Shown here: piece after piece, positions 58,967-64,000 of the stretch
Position numbering within the stretch: the first letter of the stretch is position 1
How the letters are laid out: each line of letters opens with the position of its first letter
NCBI GenBank assembly: GCA_040769125.1
Contig: JAXGLO010000001.1
Location: 620,001-684,000, forward strand
DNA: 64,000 bases
Direction: 5' to 3'
DNA from: CAIXSE01 sp040769125
Lineage (GTDB): Bacteria; Actinomycetota; Thermoleophilia; UBA2241
Program-made: the position numbers and the translations under genes
Notes under the pieces: generated by a model
Seen by the model: only the letters and a program-made list of their open reading frames with translations
Databases searched by the model: none
Told to the model about the DNA's origin: nothing

Positions 58967-59478
58967 TGCCTGGTGGCGACTTCCACCCCTGGCTGTTCGT
59001 AATGGTTGCGGCGTGGGTCCTCATCTGCGGGCTCGGCGTCGTGCTCTTCAGAAACATCGTGTACTCTGCCGTCGCGATGGTGTTCTGCTTCCTCGGCATT
59101 GCCTTCGCCTACGCCCTGCTCAATTCGGCGCTTCTGGCGATCGTGCAGATCCTCGTCTACGTCGGCGCCATCTCGGTGGTGATCATCTTCGCGATCATGC
59201 TCACTGAAAAGCGGAAGGGCGGCTTCGACCTGTTCTTCAACCGCCAGACGGTGGTAGCGGCGCTTGTCGCGATCGCCGGCGCCGTCGCGCTTGCCGTGGC
59301 GGTCGGCGGCGCCGGGCTCGGCGCTGTGGTTCCCAAGGCGTTCAACCCCGGGGTGCGGCGGCTCTCCCAGATCCTGTTCGACCGCTTTGTCTTCCCGTTC
59401 GAGCTGGTGTCGCTGGTTCTGGTAGCCGCCATGGTTGGCGCCATCGTTCTCTCGCTCAAGAAGGAGGAGCGGCCGTGA
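58966..59478 (+). CDS. nuoJ: NADH-quinone oxidoreductase subunit J
   Basis: A 170-aa membrane subunit with five helices. ILVYVGAISVVIIFAIML near residue 63 is the conserved TM3 segment with its pi-bulge. It overlaps the preceding chimera by one base and nuoK by GTGA. Confidence 0.95.
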   Translation: MPGGDFHPWLFVMVAAWVLICGLGVVLFRNIVYSAVAMVFCFLGIAFAYALLNSALLAIVQILVYVGAISVVIIFAIMLTEKRKGGFDLFFNRQTVVAALVAIAGAVALAVAVGGAGLGAVVPKAFNPGVRRLSQILFDRFVFPFELVSLVLVAAMVGAIVLSLKKEERP

Positions 59479-59783
59479 GCGCCCTCTCGTGGTGGCTTGT
59501 TCTGGCGTCTCTGCTCTTCTGCATCGGCGCCTTCGGCGTGCTTTCGAGGCGCAACATCATCCAGGTGGTGATGAGCCTCGAGGTGATGCTCAACGCCGTC
59601 AACCTGGCGCTCGTGGCGATCGCCAACTTCCGCGGCGGCTCCGAGGGCGCCGGCACGCTCTTCTCGTTGTTCATCATCGCCGTGGCGGCCGCCGAGGTCG
59701 CCGTGGGTCTCGCCATCATCATCGCCAACTATCGCAATAAGCGGACCGTCCAGGTGGATCGGTTCGACGAGCTCAAGGGCTAG
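59475..59783 (+). CDS. nuoK: NADH-quinone oxidoreductase subunit K
   Basis: A 102-aa Mrp-C-like membrane subunit with three helices; LEVMLNAVNLALV (Glu near residue 36) and AEVAVGLAIIIANYR (Glu near 73) hold the two conserved proton-path glutamates. GTG start in the nuoJ stop. Confidence 0.96.
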   Translation: MSALSWWLVLASLLFCIGAFGVLSRRNIIQVVMSLEVMLNAVNLALVAIANFRGGSEGAGTLFSLFIIAVAAAEVAVGLAIIIANYRNKRTVQVDRFDELKG

Positions 59784-59795
59784 GCAGGAGCGCGC

Positions 59796-61733
59796 GTGGA
59801 AGCAGCAGTACAGCAGATCGTGGTGGAGGGTACGCAGTCCCTGAAGGCTGCGGTAGCGCTGATCCCACTGCTGCCGCTGGCCGGATTCCTGCTCACCCTG
59901 CTCTTCGGCAAGCGGATGGGCGAGCGGGCGCACGTGCTGCCCGTGGCTCTCGTCACCGCCACGGCCGCCCTCTCGGTGTACGTCTTCGTGTGGGCCTTCC
60001 GGCACCCTGGGGAGGCGTTCGTCTGGGACGCGTTCTCCTGGATCGTCGCCGGTGGTTACTCGGTGCAGTGGGGCTTTCTCGTCGACCCGCTCACCGGCAT
60101 CATGCTGCTGGTCGTCGGCCTTATCGGCATGCTGGTGCACTATTACTCGATCGGCTACATGAAGGGCGACGGCGGCTACTACCGCTTCTTCGCCTATCTC
60201 AACCTCTTCATGTTCGCGATGTTCATGCTCATCCTCGCGGACAACTACCTGCTGCTCTTCCTCGGCTGGGAGGGCGTCGGCCTCTGCTCGTACCTGCTCA
60301 TCGCGTTCTGGTTCCGCAAGAAGAGCGCGAGCCAGGCCGGCAAGAAGGCGTTCCTGGTCAACCGTGTAGGCGATTTCGGTTTCCTGCTGGCGATGTTCCT
60401 CATCTTCGTCACGACCGGCACGCTGCAGTTCACGGGCGTCTTCGACAAGGCTGAGATGATCGGATCGGGCACGCTCCTCTGTATCTGTCTGCTGCTCTTC
60501 ACCGGTGCGGTCGGCAAGAGCGCCCAGTTCCCGCTGCACGTGTGGCTGCCCGATGCCATGGAGGGTCCCACGCCGGTCAGCGCCCTCATTCACGCCGCCA
60601 CGATGGTCAACGCCGGCGTCTACATGGTGGCGCGCTCGTATCCGCTGTACATCAACGCGGAGACGGCGATGCTCGTGGTCATGGCCGTCGGCGCCTTCAC
60701 CGCGATCTACTCGGCCTACATCGCGATCACCCAGAACGACATCAAGAAGGTGATCGCCTACTCGACCATCTCGTCACTGGGATTCATGTTCCTTGCGCTC
60801 GGCGCGGGGGCGTGGACGGCCGGCATCTTCTACCTCTTCGTGCACGGCTTCTTCAAGGGCCTCCTCTTCCTGTGCTCCGGCTCGGTGATCCATGCTGTGG
60901 GCGGCGAGCAGGACATGCGGCGGATGGGAGGGCTGCACACGCGTATCCCGATCACCTTCTGGACGATGCTCATCGGCGCGATCGCGCTCATCGGCGTCTT
61001 CCCGTTCGCGGGCTTCTGGGCCAAGGACGAAATCCTGGGCGGCGCCTTCATGGGCGGCTACTACGTGGTTTGGGCAGTCGGCATCGTCACAGCCTTCCTC
61101 ACGGCGATCTTCGCCTTCCGCATGATCTTCCTCACCTTCTTCGGCGAGTGCCGGGCGCCCGCCGAGGTCCAGAGCCACATCCACGAGTCGCCATGGGTCA
61201 TGACCCTGCCGCTCGTGCTGCTGGCTATCCCTTCTGTGGCTGCGGGCGTCCTCGTCGGCTGGCCGCCGGAGTCCGGCTGGATCCACTCGTTCCTGGCGCC
61301 CGTGTTCTTCGACGCCAAGCATCACGAGTTCAGCTGGCTCGGCGTCGGCGGCGGCCTCATGGTTCTCTCGGTGGCCGTCGCGCTGCTGGGCGTCTACGTC
61401 GCCTACGTGATGTACATGCGTCGTACGGAGCTGCCTGGCCAGCTTGCGCAGCGCTTCCCGGCGGCCTACAGGGCTTCGCTGAACAAGCTGTACATGGATG
61501 AGGCGTACGAGGTCGTGCCGATCCGCAGCACGATCGGCCTCGCCACCTGGCTGTGGAAGTTCTTCGACGTCCGCGTCATCGACGGTGCGGTCAACGGTGT
61601 GGCCCGGCTGTGGGGCGGCTTCGGTGCGCGTCTGCGCCCGCTGCAGACTGGGCAGGTGCAGAACTACGCGCTCTCGATCTTCGCCGGCATGGTCATCCTG
61701 GTCGTCGTCCTCGCCTGGATCTGGGGGGCCTGA
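59796..61733 (+). CDS. nuoL: NADH-quinone oxidoreductase subunit L
   Basis: A 645-aa antiporter-like proton-pumping subunit at the far end of the membrane arm, with about 16 helices. Typical: LGWEGVGLCSYLLIAFW near 155 (conserved Glu), GKSAQFPLHVWLPDAMEGPTPVSALIHAATMV (begins near 240; Lys and His of the channel), and SLGFMFLALG. The C-terminal lateral helix region is present. GTG start 13 bases after nuoK. Confidence 0.96.
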   Translation: MEAAVQQIVVEGTQSLKAAVALIPLLPLAGFLLTLLFGKRMGERAHVLPVALVTATAALSVYVFVWAFRHPGEAFVWDAFSWIVAGGYSVQWGFLVDPLTGIMLLVVGLIGMLVHYYSIGYMKGDGGYYRFFAYLNLFMFAMFMLILADNYLLLFLGWEGVGLCSYLLIAFWFRKKSASQAGKKAFLVNRVGDFGFLLAMFLIFVTTGTLQFTGVFDKAEMIGSGTLLCICLLLFTGAVGKSAQFPLHVWLPDAMEGPTPVSALIHAATMVNAGVYMVARSYPLYINAETAMLVVMAVGAFTAIYSAYIAITQNDIKKVIAYSTISSLGFMFLALGAGAWTAGIFYLFVHGFFKGLLFLCSGSVIHAVGGEQDMRRMGGLHTRIPITFWTMLIGAIALIGVFPFAGFWAKDEILGGAFMGGYYVVWAVGIVTAFLTAIFAFRMIFLTFFGECRAPAEVQSHIHESPWVMTLPLVLLAIPSVAAGVLVGWPPESGWIHSFLAPVFFDAKHHEFSWLGVGGGLMVLSVAVALLGVYVAYVMYMRRTELPGQLAQRFPAAYRASLNKLYMDEAYEVVPIRSTIGLATWLWKFFDVRVIDGAVNGVARLWGGFGARLRPLQTGQVQNYALSIFAGMVILVVVLAWIWGA

Positions 61734-61734
61734 C

Positions 61735-63324
61735 ATGAGCTGGAGCACGCAGGTGGGCTTCCCGATCCTCTCCACCATAACGTTCATACCGCTGCTGGGC
61801 GTGGCTCTTATCTTGCTCGTCGGCCGCGGCCGCCCGCAGGTGTACAAGGTCATTTCGCTGGCCGTGACCCTCGGCGCCTTCGCGCTGGCTCTCTGGATGA
61901 TGCTGGCCTTCGACACGGCCGCGCGCGGCATGCAGTTCGTCGAGGACGTCGTGTGGATCCGCGCCTTCAACATCCACTACGGCATGGGCGTCGACGGCAT
62001 CGCTGCCCTTCTGCTTTTCCTCACCACGCTGCTCGGCGTGATCGTCATTGTGGGGAGCTGGAACTACGTCAAGGACCGCGAGATGGGCTTCTTCATCTCG
62101 CTCCTCCTGCTGCAGGTCGGCATGTCGGGCGTGTTCTGCGCCACCGATCTCTTCCTCTTCTACGTGTTCTGGGAGGCCATGCTGGTGCCGATGTACTTCA
62201 TCATCGGCATCTGGGGCGGCCCGCGGCGCATCTACGCCGCCATCAAGTTCTTCCTGTTCACGCTGATCGGCAGCCTGCTCATGCTCGTCGCGATCATCGC
62301 CGTTGTGCTCTACGTCAAGGGCAACGCTGTGGGGGGCATCACCTTCGACATTCAGGCCCTGAGCGACCAGGTCTACCCGTACGGCCTGCAGTTCTGGGCC
62401 TTCCTCGCGTTCTTCGTCGCCTTCGCCATCAAGGTGCCCATGTTCCCGGTGCACACCTGGTTGCCGGACGCCCACGTGGAGGCGCCCACGGCAGGCTCGG
62501 TGGTCCTCGCCGGCGTTCTGCTCAAGATGGGCGGCTACGGTATTCTGCGCTTCTGCCTGCCGTTCTTCCCGGACGCGGCGGTAGCCTTCATTCCTTTCGC
62601 CGTCGTGCTCTCGGTGATCGCCATCGTCTACGGCGCTCTGGTCTCGCTGATGCAGAAGGACCTCAAGAAGCTGGTCGCGTACTCGAGTGTGAGCCACATG
62701 GGCTTCGTGACTGTCGGTATCTTCGCCTCCATCGCCGTGGCCGGCAACGCTGCAGGCATGGAGGGGGCCATCATCGTGATGTTCAGCCACGGCCTGCTCA
62801 CCGGCGCCCTCTTCCTCCTGGTGGGATACCTTTACGAGCGCACGCGCACACGCCAGATCGCGGACATGAGTATGCTGGCCACGCCGTTGCCCGTGCTCGC
62901 TGGGTTCCTCCTGTTCTTCGTGCTGGGCTCGCTGGGGCTGCCGGGGCTGAGCGGCTTCGTCGGCGAGTTCCTCAGCCTGCTCGGGCTCTTCGCCTACTCG
63001 CACTGGCTGGCGGTCGTGGCCGCCACCGGCGTCATCCTGGCCGCCTGCTACCTGCTCTGGATGTTCCAGCGCACGATGTTCAACGATCGCGGCGACGCCG
63101 CCGTCAAGCCGGCGCTCACCATGCCCGATCTCAGCGTTCGTGAGATCGCCACGCTCCTGCCGCTCGTGGCGCTCGCGGTCTGGGTGGGCGTGTACCCCAA
63201 CACCTTCCTCGAGTTCCTGCACGTGCCCGTACAGGAGATCCTCGACCAGGTGACGCCGTCGCTGCAGACTGCGCAGGGCGGCGGGCTGGCGCAGCTCGTC
63301 GAGTTCACGAGGGGGTTGTTCTAG
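61735..63324 (+). CDS. nuoM: NADH-quinone oxidoreductase subunit M
   Basis: A 529-aa antiporter-like proton-pumping subunit with about 14 helices. FYVFWEAMLVPMYFIIGIWGG near 142 carries the conserved Glu, and KVPMFPVHTWLPDAHVEAPT near 236 the channel Lys. SVSHMGFVTVGIF is typical. ATG at 61735, one base after the nuoL stop codon. Confidence 0.96.
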   Translation: MSWSTQVGFPILSTITFIPLLGVALILLVGRGRPQVYKVISLAVTLGAFALALWMMLAFDTAARGMQFVEDVVWIRAFNIHYGMGVDGIAALLLFLTTLLGVIVIVGSWNYVKDREMGFFISLLLLQVGMSGVFCATDLFLFYVFWEAMLVPMYFIIGIWGGPRRIYAAIKFFLFTLIGSLLMLVAIIAVVLYVKGNAVGGITFDIQALSDQVYPYGLQFWAFLAFFVAFAIKVPMFPVHTWLPDAHVEAPTAGSVVLAGVLLKMGGYGILRFCLPFFPDAAVAFIPFAVVLSVIAIVYGALVSLMQKDLKKLVAYSSVSHMGFVTVGIFASIAVAGNAAGMEGAIIVMFSHGLLTGALFLLVGYLYERTRTRQIADMSMLATPLPVLAGFLLFFVLGSLGLPGLSGFVGEFLSLLGLFAYSHWLAVVAATGVILAACYLLWMFQRTMFNDRGDAAVKPALTMPDLSVREIATLLPLVALAVWVGVYPNTFLEFLHVPVQEILDQVTPSLQTAQGGGLAQLVEFTRGLF

Positions 63325-64000
63325 ATGGGCGCCAACAACGCCGTCGTCATCATTCTGCCGGCCCTCGTCGTGGTGGCCGCAGCCATTCTGGTCTTCGCCG
63401 TCGACATGTTCATTTCGCGCAAGACGCCGTTGGCCTGGGTTGCCGGCGGCGGGCTCGCCGTTGCTATCGGCGTGGCGCTGGGCCAGTGGGTGACTTTCGG
63501 CGAGGGCCTCGCCTTCGACCGCCGTGGCCCGGAGACCGGCTTCGCCGACATGGTTTCGCTCGACACCTACGCGCTGTACGCTACCGTGCTCTTCTGCCTG
63601 GTGGGCATCGCCACCATCATGCTGTCGGACGCCTATCTGGCGCGGCGCAAGGCCGCGCGCGGCGAGTTTTACGGCCTGCTGCTGCTCATCACCACGGGCA
63701 TGATCGCCATGGCGCAGAGCACCGACATCATCGCCTTCTTTGTCTCGTTCGAGCTGGTGTCGCTGCCCACGTACGTACTCGCCGGCTACATCTGGCGCGA
63801 CGAGCGCTCCGGTGAGGCGTCGATTAAATACTTCGTCAACGGCGCCTTCGCCTCGGCGATCCTCGCTTTCGGCCTGGCGCTCGCCTATGGTGCCACCGGC
63901 CAGACGAGCTACGCCGGCATCGCCCGGGGCATCTCGGCTATCGACGGCGGCGACGCTCAGGCCATGGTGGTCGCCGCGTTCGTGCTCATCGTCACCGGCT
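63325..64000 (+). CDS. nuoN: NADH-quinone oxidoreductase subunit N (3' end outside window)
   Basis: The first 225 codons of the third antiporter-like subunit. MIAMAQSTDIIAFFVSFELVSLPTYVLAGY (beginning near residue 121) carries the conserved Glu of TM5, and EASIKYFVNGAFASAILAFG follows. It starts directly after the nuoM stop. The gene continues past the window edge. Confidence 0.94.
   Translation, partial: MGANNAVVIILPALVVVAAAILVFAVDMFISRKTPLAWVAGGGLAVAIGVALGQWVTFGEGLAFDRRGPETGFADMVSLDTYALYATVLFCLVGIATIMLSDAYLARRKAARGEFYGLLLLITTGMIAMAQSTDIIAFFVSFELVSLPTYVLAGYIWRDERSGEASIKYFVNGAFASAILAFGLALAYGATGQTSYAGIARGISAIDGGDAQAMVVAAFVLIVTG

Overview
The window is GC-rich bacterial chromosome. It has frequent GTG/TTG starts and tightly packed operons joined by ATGA or GTGA overlaps. 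Gene content suggests a deep-branching, probably anaerobic or facultative member of the Actinomycetota: basic C-terminal wall-type domains on secreted peptidases, CwlO-like and PBP1A wall enzymes, indolepyruvate:ferredoxin oxidoreductase and complex I. The phylum call is inference; there is no rRNA or marker gene here to settle it. No tRNA, rRNA, CRISPR array, insertion sequence or prophage was seen.

Layout. 1-6787: a tandem array of secreted papain-family (C1) peptidases (one tail plus three full copies), each closed by a near-identical terminator; the last copy has lost its catalytic cysteine. 7269-13889: carbamate kinase, a CwlO-like wall protein, threonine synthase, a PHP/glycosyltransferase-like fusion and a TPR zincin. 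14190-21564: MBL hydrolase, YjbQ, membrane proteins, an MBOAT/SGNH acyl-transfer pair, a release-factor-like GGQ protein and TauE/SafE with DUF1634. 21593-25555: diguanylate cyclase, a Cys-rich miniprotein, and a response regulator with its histidine kinase. 25822-29186: twin polytopic membrane proteins. 29320-36599: TPR protein, Rrf2 regulator, FmdB zinc ribbon, TlpA-CcdA thiol-redox pair, a three-part FAD/Fe-S/CCG oxidoreductase, a NarL-type regulator and an Arg-rich small protein. 36695-43037: MarR-MFS efflux pair, HisJ and lipid kinase, a divergent uracil-DNA-glycosylase relative, a roadblock protein and a degenerate GGDEF protein. 43153-47295: iorA-iorB-ACT-paaK operon. 47350-49644: PBP1A. 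50056-64000: complex I operon, running off the end inside nuoN.

The most unusual feature is the complex I operon. Its order is A-B-C-D-H-[I front half fused to E]-F-[G with a GltD-type FAD module, ending in I back half]-J-K-L-M-N. The NADH-oxidising E-F-G cassette therefore sits inside nuoI and splits it, with one four-cysteine motif of NuoI at each edge. NuoF resembles HydB of electron-bifurcating enzymes, and NuoG lacks the molybdopterin-type domain, having instead a glutamate-synthase-small-subunit-like flavoprotein module. Such a complex could couple NAD(P)H, ferredoxin and quinone chemistry in a non-standard way (inference).

Together the genes fit a peptide- and amino-acid-using lifestyle: secreted proteases release peptides, IorAB oxidises aryl pyruvates to aryl-acetyl-CoA and reduced ferredoxin, PaaK handles arylacetates, carbamate kinase can make ATP from carbamoyl phosphate, and the hybrid complex I recycles electrons.
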